From Haliscomenobacter sp. (lineage in GTDB: Bacteria; Bacteroidota; Bacteroidia; Chitinophagales; Saprospiraceae): DNA of 64,000 nt. Position numbers and translations under genes: made by a program. Below are positions 53,501 to 60,931 of the stretch, in pieces (the stretch's first letter is position 1; every line of letters begins with the position of its first letter). Location of the stretch: positions 186,001 to 250,000 of the forward strand of contig JADJHZ010000007.1 of the NCBI GenBank assembly GCA_016707205.1, in the 5' to 3' direction. The notes beneath the pieces are model-generated. The model was not told the origin of the DNA. It saw only the letters and a list, made by a program, of their open reading frames with translations, and did not search any database.

Positions 53501-56500
53501 AAGACGACTGGAGCGTGAATGCCGCCTCGGGTAAGCTGGGTAACCGCTGCGGTGAAGGTGGGGAAATTTGGGGCGGCGCCGCCAATGGTATAGGTTCCGC
53601 CCAATCCGGCGTAGAGGCTGTCAAGTGACAGCGTATCGTTGGAAGGAACGGGATCTGAAAACCCGTTGGGGGTAGTGGTCCAGGCCAGGATGCGGTAGGA
53701 TTGCCCCAGCATGAATGGTACGCTGCCCAGGGTGATTCGCAGCGTGTCGTTGGAAAGCAGAAGGCCGGACCATTCTCTTGAGGTTTGGGTTGCTCCATTC
53801 ACTTTCCATTCGATCCTCAGGTTTTGCAGCGGATTAGCGCCGTAGTTTTTGATCAGGGGAACCAGAGGTTGTTCTCCAACAGGGAAAGGGTACGCTGCAG
53901 TTCCCAGCATTTCCAGGCCTGCATCAACAGGGGATGGGGTGAATTCATCAGCCCCGATATCCGGTTTTTGGGCGTCTCTGGGTTGGCCTTCGATGTCGGT
54001 GGAGATGCCTGCAGGGGCCCCGGCTTTGTTCAGACCGATTTGAGTGACGGCAAAGGCCGTATCTGACGTAAAGCGCGGATCAACGGATACGGAGTGCCCA
54101 TCGAAGCCGGAAGTAGCTTGCCAATCTGCCAGATTTGCAATTTTCAGCGTTTGGAAGGCCAGATAACCGCCAGTAGCATACAAGTCGTTGTAATCCGACT
54201 CGGAAAAGATGCCGGCGCTTCCCATTTCAAAGGCGTATCCGCCGCCCGAGTTCACCAGAATGTTGTTGACCATCCGGTTGTCCCTGCCACTGTAAGCATA
54301 CAGCGCTTTGGACGCGCTATGGGTATTGAGTACGCGGACGGTGTTGTGCAGCAGATGTACAAAATAGTTGTATCGAAAATCGACCCCCCTGATCTCTTCG
54401 GTTGCTTCTGCATGGACGAAGTTGTTGCAGACGAAAATAGGGTTCTGAGCTGTCCCGGTGAAGGATTCCAGCGAAATTCCCTCTCCGCGCCGGAGTCTGG
54501 TAATCTGGTTCGAGCAGATCTTTCCGGGGCCTTTCCAATAGAACAGATTGAGCGCAATGGTATTGTAATAGGCCGACGGGCTTTGGATTTTGTTCTTTTC
54601 CAAGGAGCAATCTTCCATGTACCGCAGGTAGGCGGCGGAAACATAGTTGTTGATGAAAGCATTGCTTTCAATGGATACTTTTTTGGAATACCGGTCGTAC
54701 AGGCCGCCCAGGTAGATTCCGTAGCTTCCGTTCTCGAACACGTTGTTTTTAAGGGTAAATTCCTGGGCGTACAGGTTATCTCCAAACAGAATGGCTTTGT
54801 CCGTTCCACTGGAGGTGGTACTTTCCCCAACAAGGCGCAGGTTTTCCATTCGGAGGTTTTGGAGGTTTCCTTTTAGAGAGAAGATGCGGGTGTAATACCC
54901 GCCGCCGCTCCGGAAGCCCAGCTTGCGGAAGGTGACCCATTTCGCGTTATCCAGCTCTGCGACGTATAGTTTGTCGTAGGTAGCGTTGTTGAAGGTGATC
55001 GTCACTGCCGAACTATCGCCCGATTCGCTTTGGAAGACAACGCCGGCATCAGGTCCGGCGCCGGGAATCTCGTGCAGGGAGAACTGATCGATATAGGATC
55101 CATTCCGGATGTTTAAGGCCACCGGCGCGTATATGCCGCCGGTGTTCAGGATGGTTACCGCGTCCGAGATTTTTTGGAAATGAGGATTGTTGCCGCCAAT
55201 GGTGAATGCGCCACCCAAACCGGCATACAGATTCCCTTTGGAGGCCGTATCGTTGACCGCGACCGGATCGGCCATTCCGTTGGGCAGGTTACCCCATGCT
55301 TTCAGGGAATAAGGCCTCCCCAGGGAGAAAGAAGCATTCCCCAGCTTGATCCGGACGGTGTCTTTGGTGTTCAGGGTCCCTGTCCAATTCCGGGGCGGTT
55401 GAAGGGTATCGTTGACGGTCCAGTGAACGGATACACTGGTAATTGGATTCACCCCGAAGTTTTTCAACACGGCCCATACCTCCTGACTCCCCGGCGCGAA
55501 GGGGAAAGCGCCGGGGGCTACGGAAATCATCCCGGCATCTAGGGAAGGAGGATTGAATTCGTCGGCCCCGATATCCGGGGTGGCTGCGTTGCGCGGATCG
55601 CCCTCCAGGTCAGTTGTAACCAGGGCGTCGGGTAAGGCGGCGCCATTAAGCGCAATTTGTACCACGTGGAAGTTGGTATCTGCAACAAACAGAGGATCCA
55701 GGGAAATGGAGAACGAATCCAGCATCGTTTGCGCCTGCCATTCGGAAAGGGTGGCACTGGGGGCGTTCCAACTCCCAAGTACGGCCCCTTTAGTATACAA
55801 GTCGTTGTACCTGGACAGGACGGCGCCCGCAGAACCATTGATCTGTAGAGCAAATCCTCCCCCTTTATTGGACAGGATGTTGTTTTGAAGACGTTTGTTC
55901 GACCCATAATAAAGGTAAAAGGCCGCACTGCCAGGGTTGGTGTTGGTCAGGTTGACGGAGTTGTAAAGAAAAAGCTGCCGGTTTCCGTAGGAAGTGTAGA
56001 AACCAAAGGCGGATGATTGTCCGCTCAAATGGATAAAGTTATTGGCTACAAGGAAGGGAAAGGTATCCGGCGCGTTGACTTCATAAAGGTAGATGCCTTT
56101 GCCTTCGTTCAGGCCATATACTTTGTTTGCCGTGATCTGACCCGCTCCGGTGAAGGAGGAGAGGTGGATGCCTTCTTTGCCGGTATTGGTGGAGGTGGTT
56201 GACAAGGTATTATTATGGATGATGATTCCCTGGATATAGTTGGCGTAAATACCGCCGGCCTGAAAATTGCTCAGCCGGTTGCTTTCCAGCCGAAAATTTT
56301 TGTAGGGCAGATTGTATCCGCCTTCAAAATAGAACCCGTAGGCGGAATTTTCCAGAAGGTTGTTTTTCCAGGTGTTGTTCTCTTTGAGGACGGGGTCGCC
56401 GGCGTAAACCAGGACGTGCCGGTTGCCGGAGTAGTAGGTGATTAGCGGCCCCCGGAACCGGTTGTTCTCGAAGGTGTTATTGGAGGCCTGGCCGGAGAGC

Positions 56501-57774
56501 AGCAAAACCCTGCCAAAGGTGTTATCGGAGGCTTCGATACTTAGGTTTTTAAGGGTTATCCATTGCGCGCCCTGCAGGTGGAGGGTGAAGTTGGATGCGT
56601 CGTTGCCGGAGGCGTAGGTCAGGATAACGCTGGCGGCATTGCCGCTTTCCGCCTGAAAAGTAATAGGGTTTTGGGCGCTGCTTCCCGAAACGGCGCCAAG
56701 GGTGACTTGTTCCTGATACGTGCCGTTCCGCACCTTAAAAGTGGCAGGTCCGCAAACGCCAAAGCTGGCGAGTGCCTGGGCTGCCAGAGCGAAGGAGCTG
56801 AAATTCGGGTTGGCGCCCCCAATGGTGTATTCTCCGGTCAAGCCAGGCCCAAGGGTCAACGTCAGGGTGTCGTTGGTAAGAAAGGGATCAGCTCCGCCAT
56901 TGGGCAGGGAGGTCCAGATTTTGAACAGGTAGGTATTTCTTGCAACAAACGCGAAACTGCCCAAAGTCACGCTGACCGTACTGCCTTGCTGGCCGGAGGG
57001 TGGTATGGAAGCCTCGTAATTCAAGGGCGTTTGCGCGATTCCGTTCACCGACCAGTTGACGCGAACGCTGTTCAGGGCGTTAGACCCAAAATTGGCAATG
57101 GTCGCCTTGACCTGCTGCGCTCCCGCACAAAAGTTTTTGGGCTCGTCGAACGACCACATCCCGGCGTCGTTGGACAGGGATGCAGCAAACTCCAGCTGAA
57201 GCTGGGGCTTTTCGTTTGTATTGGTAGTGGTGGACAGCCCACAGGTGTTTTCGCTATCCGACCGGATGTACCGAACGCCATTAACTGCCTGATAGTACCT
57301 CACCGTACCGGACGAAGAGTATCCTGGGACCCGGTCGAAGCATACGTCGACCAGCAGGTTGTCCTGCCCGTTCCACAGAAAGGACTGGCTGAGGGCGAGC
57401 AGGTGGAACCCTCCGGCTGCGGGCGCATAGGTAGCGGCGTTAAAGACCGTGGTGAATGGACCTGGGTCGTGGATGGTAGCGTCGGCAGCAGTTGTGTGCT
57501 TCAGTTTTATCGCAAAATTCGGCAGGTTGTAGTTGGGAGCCGACTCGATGTAAAACCCCAGTTTCTGGATCCTGCCCGCTCTGGCGCCGGCAGCAGTCAG
57601 CTCTGCCGCGGTGTATACGATTTGGAGGTGAGAGCTGGCGTAATAGATATTGATGGGAGATGCGCCGGTCGTGGAGGTGGTAGTGGTACCGCTACCCAAT
57701 TGAATGGTCGATTGCGCTTGAACGAACCCACATACCAAGGCCACGAGCCCGGACACTAGCAACGCGCTTTTCAT
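44542..57774 (-). CDS. Giant 4410-residue secreted protein: five beta-helix modules plus eight CARDB repeats
   Basis: A signal peptide ('MKSALLVSGLVALVCGFVQA') and a jelly-roll-like region (~25-190) are followed by five tandem modules of about 540 residues. Each has a CARDB/Ig-like part ('DAGM...', 'NFG.N.L..V...W.VNG') and a right-handed parallel beta-helix. The helix part opens with 'YTIGGANPNF', 'FTIGGNNPHF', 'YTIGGAAPNF', 'YTIGGTAPDF' and 'YTIGGASPDF' (near residues 315, 858, 1395, 1938 and 2481) and closes with 'PDIGADEF' (near 736, 1276, 1817, 2358 and 2892). A fibronectin-like domain (~3000-3095) leads to eight CARDB repeats of ~122 residues (~3105-4080; 'DLSVRKVQIPALAFSG', 'DLQVTGVVVPNNAFSG' and so on). 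A PPC-like domain (~4106) and a TIG-like domain follow. The beta-helices suggest polysaccharide binding or adhesion. The protein ends without a visible T9SS sorting domain. It is the first gene of a two-gene block with the ~2760-residue protein. Confidence 0.9.
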   Translation of the reverse strand: MKSALLVSGLVALVCGFVQAQSTIQLGSGTTTTSTTGASPINIYYASSHLQIVYTAAELTAAGARAGRIQKLGFYIESAPNYNLPNFAIKLKHTTAADATIHDPGPFTTVFNAATYAPAAGGFHLLALSQSFLWNGQDNLLVDVCFDRVPGYSSSGTVRYYQAVNGVRYIRSDSENTCGLSTTTNTNEKPQLQLEFAASLSNDAGMWSFDEPKNFCAGAQQVKATIANFGSNALNSVRVNWSVNGIAQTPLNYEASIPPSGQQGSTVSVTLGSFAFVARNTYLFKIWTSLPNGGADPFLTNDTLTLTLGPGLTGEYTIGGANPNFSSFALAAQALASFGVCGPATFKVRNGTYQEQVTLGAVSGSSAQNPITFQAESGNAASVILTYASGNDASNFTLHLQGAQWITLKNLSIEASDNTFGRVLLLSGQASNNTFENNRFRGPLITYYSGNRHVLVYAGDPVLKENNTWKNNLLENSAYGFYFEGGYNLPYKNFRLESNRLSNFQAGGIYANYIQGIIIHNNTLSTTSTNTGKEGIHLSSFTGAGQITANKVYGLNEGKGIYLYEVNAPDTFPFLVANNFIHLSGQSSAFGFYTSYGNRQLFLYNSVNLTNTNPGSAAFYLYYGSNKRLQNNILSNKGGGFALQINGSAGAVLSRYNDLYTKGAVLGSWNAPSATLSEWQAQTMLDSFSISLDPLFVADTNFHVVQIALNGAALPDALVTTDLEGDPRNAATPDIGADEFNPPSLDAGMISVAPGAFPFAPGSQEVWAVLKNFGVNPITSVSVHWTVNDTLQPPRNWTGTLNTKDTVRIKLGNASFSLGRPYSLKAWGNLPNGMADPVAVNDTASKGNLYAGLGGAFTIGGNNPHFQKISDAVTILNTGGIYAPVALNIRNGSYIDQFSLHEIPGAGPDAGVVFQSESGDSSAVTITFNNATYDKLYVAELDNAKWVTFRKLGFRSGGGYYTRIFSLKGNLQNLRMENLRLVGESTTSSGTDKAILFGDNLYAQEFTLKNNVFENGSYGIYLGGLYDRYSKKVSIESNAFINNYVSAAYLRYMEDCSLEKNKIQSPSAYYNTIALNLFYWKGPGKICSNQITRLRRGEGISLESFTGTAQNPIFVCNNFVHAEATEEIRGVDFRYNYFVHLLHNTVRVLNTHSASKALYAYSGRDNRMVNNILVNSGGGYAFEMGSAGIFSESDYNDLYATGGYLAFQTLKIANLADWQATSGFDGHSVSVDPRFTSDTAFAVTQIGLNKAGAPAGISTDIEGQPRDAQKPDIGADEFTPSPVDAGLEMLGTAAYPFPVGEQPLVPLIKNYGANPLQNLRIEWKVNGATQTSREWSGLLLSNDTLRITLGSVPFMLGQSYRILAWTTTPNGFSDPVPSNDTLSLDSLYAGLGGTYTIGGAAPNFPTFTAAVTQLTRGGIHAPVVFMIRNGTYTEKLNLKTIPGNGPEKTTVFQSESGDSSAVVLAFTTSDYNANYLVQLTGTSYVQFQKMTFRPGGTQYTRSIVLADGAHHNVFKNNVMEGPSNNSYADANALVYSYNSIGEANRFTSNRFQGGSFGFYIYGPYNSGNYIGGLVIDSNQFNNQYYRAIYLSSLSNLMVRANLFTASGNTPGYAGIYWSDGKGESRITGNQLTGLKDAIGIYLISIYATAEKPVTVGNNFIHTWGTQNYHGLGLGSCTQVEVAFNSVHNTTTHAESKAFYNYYGYENQVLNNLFIHSSAGYAYYNYYTSGILNSDYNDLYTAGANVGYWNGNISNLAAWRTSVKQDSHSISIKPRFISDSDLHLTDVALDKSAIPLARVQTDIDGEKRDAMKPDMGADEFYTSAYDASVAMISAPKPPFAATAQPVKVTLVNNGLDTLRAVEIRWLVNGIAQTPFTWTGSLKSGRTLDDLSIGVFPFRVDSSYSIAAYTHLPNGQPDEDPLNDTAKVSNLYAALGGIYTIGGTAPDFPTCSRAISALTRGGVVDAVTFKIRNGIYTEQITVPSILGSSAEKTVAFESEEEDSTRVTLQFTATSQGNYVLQWNGSHWVRFRNMTLEAKDATYGRVLDIRGAAGNNRLEHCTLKTKTTGSTDDRVAIVYSGAEADSNNVFTGNTLINGSYSFLLQGQNDANPDYGAQLTQNVLVDPYYTGIFLSYQEAPEASGNTLRTASSYSSFRGLYMRYGKGSFRILGNNFTGIKAGNGILIENSQGLQGAEGLIANNFIQVGAGSNYSRCLYLYYCSLIKTYFNSVHQTSTRSDAIAFGSYQGSSIRLLNNLFANSGGGLAMDWQTGGINVSNFNNLFTSGAQLVKTEAKTYENLEGWRSEAGYDLNSFSILPPFASPGDLHMVSSALNGAATPVPEVKTDIDGQTRDPQRPDIGADEFFPIVKNDAGVAEILSPNRQTPFGAGEREVRLAVKNHGADTLNTLTIQWQIDNIRQPAVPWSGILTSGQTDTLTAGLFNFKAGIGHEILAYTESPNGKPDLQPSNDSATVTGLFPALEGTYTIGGASPDFTSFAEAVMSLNEGGVLGAVTFEVRPGIYNEQVVLNRIRGAGQEKPVVFRPESSASVTWRFDQQKQASNYVLLLDGTQFAVFREIQFRTSSSVYATLIDLRRSASNLQFLGNSFRSESAAASPLINASSSSPGGFNTWAGNRFENGGYGLYLAPGAAEPGQVIEDNEFANPQNGGIYLRYQQAPIIRGNKIASQSAGNFYGIFAQNGNGGMRIEKNQINAAAGSGIWLYDCRGSSSDRLLVANNFVHVAGTQPANGLYSNYNAYVDIYFNSVHLTNSNPNSQSVQIAASDHVNLVNNSFSNTGGGFAIYAPNPYGIDNMNFNNYFVSGNKLGFWNYNTASSLSAWKSLTGKDNQSISADPLFVSNTDLHCFQPALDSAASPLATVKDDIDGEARNAGYPDIGADEFSYILDDAGVTALLSPVSSCAAGAALPVKIRIQNYSGLALSNFNVAYRINKGPATVQNVGNLNIRPGASAEFTFTATANLSAPGNYFFDVYTLLPEDTHPGNDTLSVEVQNLVFPAAAGNMLPANSASGMNLPIAFSWSPSTGATEYDFYLWKYGTSRPAQPTASGLEDISFLYRSPALELGSVYQWQVSAKNPYCATDGPVQSFTLIDLPDLSVRKVQIPALAFSGQPADLTWEVYNTGKGGTGSATWFDAIYLSADPFYTSEIDPLLASVPNLSALGSGQGYAHSATVKLPEGISGEYYLFVRTDAYTRIPESDETNNFGLSLAPVNISLTPPPDLQVTGVVVPNNAFSGASIAISWKITNKGTGNTRSAGWTDYVYFSNSAVLDPSNAAILGKTTFSKALQPDSSYTQMLTAPLPEGISGVHYVHVLTDFFKQEYEHAAENNNAGVSTAINVILTPPSDLIVSSLEIPASVTNGASFTVKWTVENQGGSDAKAAWKDVIYLSPNPVRLVLSEAIVLGAQVRYQPLTPGASYPVTLTVNAPERLAGPYYLYVHTDADNQVYEYNLDGNNTRRATASISLLAADLTVSMVQYPSQGNSGDTLTVSWTLKNTGEGKLPAGYLTQTVWLSSQSAFNPGAAAQIGRDSQQVELDAGASLNKQFHLRLPNGIQGAYYLFVWADPNGQIYENGRLSNNRASGAGPITVRLSPWVDLDVLTASYPSNATAGQLIGLSYEVKNIGSRAASNENWRDRIYLSTSALWNPASAQLIREFIQDKPLGKDSAYSVVSQVSLPATLKTGSYYLHILTDAANQLYEYNGEGNNHLAGPLIEIKAQPPVDLAMVQVSAPSQANSGSSITVQWQVRNQAGTETISPLWVDAVYLSSDTVYHPDTDLLLDTLLKYGPLGAGQTYTSARSFLLPPSLSGTYYLLAVADYSGLNNDSNRSNNHRALRNASGNIQPIQITLAPPTDLHITALNASSPGIAGQTVRVFWTVRNKGLGNTPVAAWSDRFFLSNDFDLDASDIILGAKAHSGKLNAGNAYSDTIDLFLPVYLSGNFILLAATDVNNAVYEHLGETNNLASSAISIAQPPPSDLQVLNVRMPDSALAGASVTVRWILQNSGLNPASGQMREAVYLSSDPGWDVGDALLGTRNAQINLGPGSMLEHELTAPLTKVAAGDFYILVRTDILNNILESDESNNLAASENRIHANVKILPIGETVQTTLPNSTDLYYRIEVPSTLQGETMLLTLSGDTLNGANEMYLRFGDLPSLVLFDFAHGEAVSGRQEIIVPELATGTYYLLVRGNTRNGSQQNIRLLAEILVFQIRKVQAAKGGNGGQITLRIDGSKFEPGMTFRLEGSNSNSITANAVWYVDRTRVFATFDLRGHTPGLYPLSARKTGGAMTTLNNAFQIESGGSPLLLTNFTAPANTRPRQVVALQIDFSNGGNLDLLNPSVILSSLGGAPIAWTIQGLDEQKTELELLFAEKSGPPGILRPGSSGSVIVYARADAALFFTLINAEVK

Positions 57775-58207
57775 GACAAACGGGCATTAAATGGAAAAAT
57801 AAAGGAGCGACAAGAAGCGAGGGGAAACTTTAGAGAATCTTGGGAATTATCCAATACGGGCTTGGGAAGAGCCTTTAAACAAGGGGGAGAATGTTTTTGT
57901 AAACGGATAGAATTTTACAAAAAAAACCGGAAAAAGTCAATTTTTTTCTTTGACATAGGAACGAAACGGGGGCGCCCCTTAGGCTATTCAAACCACCACA
58001 GCGGCGCCGCTTGCAGAACGGGGGGAGCCTGGAAGTCGGGGAAATCCACCTCGAAAATGCAACACCATGTCCCCTCCGCCAGAGGCCATGAACTGGGTTA
58101 TGTTTTACGGGGAGGTCGAGTCGGGTTCCGGCGGGGGGAGGTAACGGGTAGCGGAGTAGCTTTTCTGCTACACCTCGTCACTTCGCTACTCGTCAGCAAC
58201 TTCTCCG
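57775..58207. other. 433-bp intergenic region
   Basis: No credible gene is present: the 127-codon plus-strand frame over 57862-58245 is low-complexity and reads through the repeat tract. The promoter of the giant-protein block should lie near 57775-57900 (AT-rich, minus strand). GC palindromes GGGGGCGCCCC (~57968-57978) and GCGGCGCCGC (~57999-58008) are visible. A degenerate GTAGCGGAG/CTTCGCTAC tract fills ~58140-58214 and reaches the stop of the mannosidase gene. Confidence 0.5.
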
Positions 58208-58483
58208 CTACCTCATCACCACCACCTTCAGCGATTCGGCAGTGAGGGTAGCCGGTTGTTTGGGGGTAAAGCCGACCTCGACGGTTTCGCCGGGCAGGAG
58301 GTCGAAGTAGTTATCGGAAAAGAACCCTTCGGCTTCGGGGAAGTCGAGGTAGACGTTTTTGGCCAGGCGGTCCGCTTTGAGGCGGATGAGCACGTCCGGT
58401 CCGGAAGGGTTGGGGATCACTTCCATTTGCAGCCCGGGGTCTTCGGGCAGATGGAGGTCTTTGACCGGGTGGAAATAAACCAA
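58208..58483 (-). CDS. Beta-mannosidase (GH2), C-terminal fragment after frameshift
   Basis: 91 residues as an open frame. It is the C-terminal Ig-like/Mannosidase_ig domain of the gene upstream ('MEVIPNPSGPDVLIRLKADR', 'VYLDFPEAEGFFSDNYFDL', 'LPGETVEVGFTP', ending 'ESLKVVVMR'). The central fragment reads '...MEMTLKQGKS' and this frame would continue 'APNLVYFHPVKDLHLPED', so one base is missing near 58490. The TAG stop is followed directly by a CGGAGAAG-type degenerate tract. Confidence 0.85.
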   Translation of the reverse strand: MVYFHPVKDLHLPEDPGLQMEVIPNPSGPDVLIRLKADRLAKNVYLDFPEAEGFFSDNYFDLLPGETVEVGFTPKQPATLTAESLKVVVMR

Positions 58484-59669
58484 GTTGGGTGCACGACTTT
58501 CCTTGCTTCAGGGTCATTTCCATTACCTGATTGCGTCCGGATTGTCCGCGGTGTAGTTCGCCCGAGGGGATAGCGGCTGCGAGAAAAGCGGTATTGGGCG
58601 CCGCCAGGATTTGAAACTGGCGGTTCCAGACCGGGTTTCCGTCAAAATCCAGGATACGCAGATCGAGGGTGGCTTCCAGGGAATCCATGCGGTCGGACAC
58701 CACGCGGATCTGGACTTCGTTATCTACTTCCCGGGCCGATACCGCCACGGGAGCAAACGCTTTTTTCACAAAGTAGTGCATGGCTTTCCACCGTTGGTAG
58801 TAATCCATGCCCGACCAGGAAGCTACCGGCCAGCAATCGTTGATCTGCCAGTACAAGGTGCCCATGTTGTGGGGTTTGGCGCTGCGGTGGGCTTCGATGG
58901 CCATTTTGATCCCTTCCGCCTGAAGCACCTGCCCCACATAGAGCATGCGCTCAAACTCGGAAGGCACCTGATAGTGGGCTTTCATGTAGCTTCGGATGCG
59001 CAAATTGCCGATCCCGCTGCGCTGATGAGCGGCCATGACTTCCGACTCGATGTCCCAGTCTTTCGGCAGCGTATAGGCTTTCACGGTGCGGAACTCCGGG
59101 AACGACTGGAACCCGTATTCGCTCATGAAGCGGCCGATGTATTTGTAAAAGTCGTCGAAAGGATGTTCGCCGTGCCAGACGCCCCAGTAATGGATATCCC
59201 CGCCCTGGGTATCGTACCCTGCGAGTTTGCCATGCTCCAGAAAAGGAGAGGACGGCCAGTAAAACAGGCCCGGGTGGTAGGCGTTGACCACTGCGGGAAG
59301 CATTTGGTGAAACACGTTTTCGTAAGCCTCCCAGATGTATTTGCGCTGTTGTTTCGTGTATTGCTGTTTCCAGCCCCAGCCTTTGAACTCGTCGAAATTG
59401 GCCCAGGCTACATCGATCTCGTTGTTGCCGCACCAAAGCGCAATACAGGGGTGGTTGCGCAGGCGTTTGACGTTGTAGACGGCTTCCGCCTCCACATTCT
59501 GAAGGAACTCGGATCGCCGGGGTACATGGAGCAGGCGAACATGAAATCCTGCCAGATCAGGATGCCGTTCTCGTCGCACAGCTCGTAAAAATAATCCTCT
59601 TCGTAGAAGCCGCCGCCCCACACGCGGAGCATATTCATATTGGCGTCGGCGGCTGATTTGATGACCCAC
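58311..59669 (-). CDS. Beta-mannosidase (GH2), central catalytic fragment
   Basis: 452 residues as an open frame, of which about 58490-59512 is true coding sequence; the first ~50 and last ~60 residues are out of frame. It contains the (beta/alpha)8 barrel with the acid/base Glu in 'IALWCGNNEIDVAW' and the nucleophile Glu in 'RFMSEYGFQSFPEF', plus 'NMGTLYWQINDCWPVASWSG'. These are the signatures of family 2 beta-mannosidases (compare BtMan2A). Single-base deletions on both sides separate it from the N-terminal fragment (join 'YPGDP' to 'EFLQNVEAEAVYN' near 59512) and from the C-terminal fragment. Domains and catalytic residues are otherwise intact, so the breaks look recent or technical. Confidence 0.88.
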   Translation of the reverse strand: MGHQISRRRQYEYAPRVGRRLLRRGLFLRAVRRERHPDLAGFHVRLLHVPRRSEFLQNVEAEAVYNVKRLRNHPCIALWCGNNEIDVAWANFDEFKGWGWKQQYTKQQRKYIWEAYENVFHQMLPAVVNAYHPGLFYWPSSPFLEHGKLAGYDTQGGDIHYWGVWHGEHPFDDFYKYIGRFMSEYGFQSFPEFRTVKAYTLPKDWDIESEVMAAHQRSGIGNLRIRSYMKAHYQVPSEFERMLYVGQVLQAEGIKMAIEAHRSAKPHNMGTLYWQINDCWPVASWSGMDYYQRWKAMHYFVKKAFAPVAVSAREVDNEVQIRVVSDRMDSLEATLDLRILDFDGNPVWNRQFQILAAPNTAFLAAAIPSGELHRGQSGRNQVMEMTLKQGKSCTQLGLFPPGQRPPSARRPRAANGSDPQPFRTGRAHPPQSGPPGQKRLPRLPRSRRVLFR

Positions 59670-60820
59670 TGGTATTGTTCCCGGGTAACTCTGGGCAAAA
59701 ACACGTCGTTTGGGATGTAATTGGCGCCTTTGCTGAACAGGGCATGGCCGTTGAGTTCGACATAGAACGAACTACCTTTTTCATCCGGGGTTTGTACCAC
59801 GCGGATGGTGCGAAGCCCCACGTTGTGGCTCTTTTCATCCAGGGTGGCGCCGTTTTGAATCAGTTTCACCTGCAACGGATACCGATGCTGTTCGCCCAGC
59901 TCTTTGGTCCACCAAAGCTTGGGTTGGTTGATCTCAAAAGGCAGCTCCAGGGTGTGGTTACCCAGGGCGAGGTTCATCGTTTGCTGGCGCAGGAGGGTAT
60001 CCCCGTTCCATACTTCCAGGGTATAGGCGCCTTCTTTCAGCGCGCGGGTTTCGCAAAGGGCGGTAAGGCGGGCTTGATTTGCATCCAGGGAATCCTGGCG
60101 GAAAAAGACGTCTTCCAGGCGGGCGGCGTTCCATAGTTTCAGGTTAACAGGCCTCCAGATGCCGATGCTGACCAGGCGCGGGCCCCAGTCCCAGCCGAAA
60201 TGATAGCCCGGTTTGCGGAGAAAAACGCTCACGCGCTTATCCCCCAACCCACCATTTTCCGATTGGTCGTTGGACGCCGGGAGTGGAAACCCGTGTTCGG
60301 CCAGCTTTTTCAACCCCACCTGAGCAGGAGAATAGAAGTAGACCCTCAATTGGTTTTCGCCGGCGCGCAAAAGGGAACGCACATCCGCTTCCCAAGCGAG
60401 GAAAAAATTGTCGGCCTGCAGAATAAGCGAGTCGTTGAGGTATACATCGGCGTAGGTGTCCAGGCCCAGGAATTCGAGCTGGGCGGCGTCGTATTCCAGC
60501 ATGGAGGGGTCTACGGCAAAGGACATGCGGTATTCCCAATCCGTTTTGTCCACCCACTGCACTTCCCGCTCGTTGGTGCGGTAATACGGGTCTTCAATTT
60601 TGCCGTTGGCCATCAGGTCGGTATGCACCGTGCCTGGAACGGTAGCCGGCATCCAGTATTCCTGGCCGTTCTGGTGAAAGGCCCAGTTTTCATTCAATGG
60701 AATGATCCGCATCTCGGATGTTTTTTGAGCGAAAGAGGTAATGGAGGTCAATAAAAAGGCAAATGCCGCAACAAAAGTAGCCTTGCTCAACTTTTCAGCC
60801 ATTTTTTCCGTATTTTTCAT
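59408..60820 (-). CDS. Beta-mannosidase (GH2), N-terminal fragment
   Basis: 470 residues as an open frame from the ATG at 60818-60820, chosen because it yields a signal peptide ('KATFVAAFAFLLTSITSFAQ'). It encodes the GH2 sugar-binding domain (~40-215: 'NENWAFHQNGQEYWMPATVP', 'LEFLGLDTYADVYLND', 'ENQLRVYFYSP'), the immunoglobulin-like domain ('RLEDVFFRQDSL') and the start of the catalytic barrel ('LRVWGGGFYEEDYFYELCDE', 'LIWQDFMFACSMYPGDP'). After this point the frame is lost; the last ~30 residues are not native. The complete enzyme would be about 870 residues and would remove terminal beta-mannose from glycans in the periplasm. It is divergent from mnmE. Confidence 0.9.
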   Translation of the reverse strand: MKNTEKMAEKLSKATFVAAFAFLLTSITSFAQKTSEMRIIPLNENWAFHQNGQEYWMPATVPGTVHTDLMANGKIEDPYYRTNEREVQWVDKTDWEYRMSFAVDPSMLEYDAAQLEFLGLDTYADVYLNDSLILQADNFFLAWEADVRSLLRAGENQLRVYFYSPAQVGLKKLAEHGFPLPASNDQSENGGLGDKRVSVFLRKPGYHFGWDWGPRLVSIGIWRPVNLKLWNAARLEDVFFRQDSLDANQARLTALCETRALKEGAYTLEVWNGDTLLRQQTMNLALGNHTLELPFEINQPKLWWTKELGEQHRYPLQVKLIQNGATLDEKSHNVGLRTIRVVQTPDEKGSSFYVELNGHALFSKGANYIPNDVFLPRVTREQYQWVIKSAADANMNMLRVWGGGFYEEDYFYELCDENGILIWQDFMFACSMYPGDPSSFRMWRRKPSTTSNACATTPVLRFGAATTRSM

Positions 60821-60883
60821 GAACAAAGAAAGAAAAAGAATGGCAATTCCTTCATGCCCCAACAGAGTTTCCTTGCCTAAACC

Positions 60884-60931
60884 CCGCAACCTCGCAACTT
60901 CGCAACTTCGTAACTTCGCAACTTCGTAACC
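60884..60931. repeat. CTTCGYAA tandem tract immediately before mnmE
   Basis: Imperfect 9-nt units (AACCTCGCA, ACTTCGCA, ACTTCGTA and so on) occupy the divergent gap between the mannosidase and mnmE genes and end right at the probable TTG start of mnmE (60932). Confidence 0.7.

Noticed and set aside
56563..57759. 398-codon plus-strand frame opposite the start of the giant protein
   Set aside because: The minus-strand protein has a signal peptide and clear repeats; the opposite frame has none and is incidental.
57862..58245. 127-codon plus-strand frame in the gap between the giant protein and mannosidase genes
   Set aside because: It is low-complexity, runs into the degenerate repeat, and overlaps the end of the mannosidase gene. 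No family resemblance was seen.
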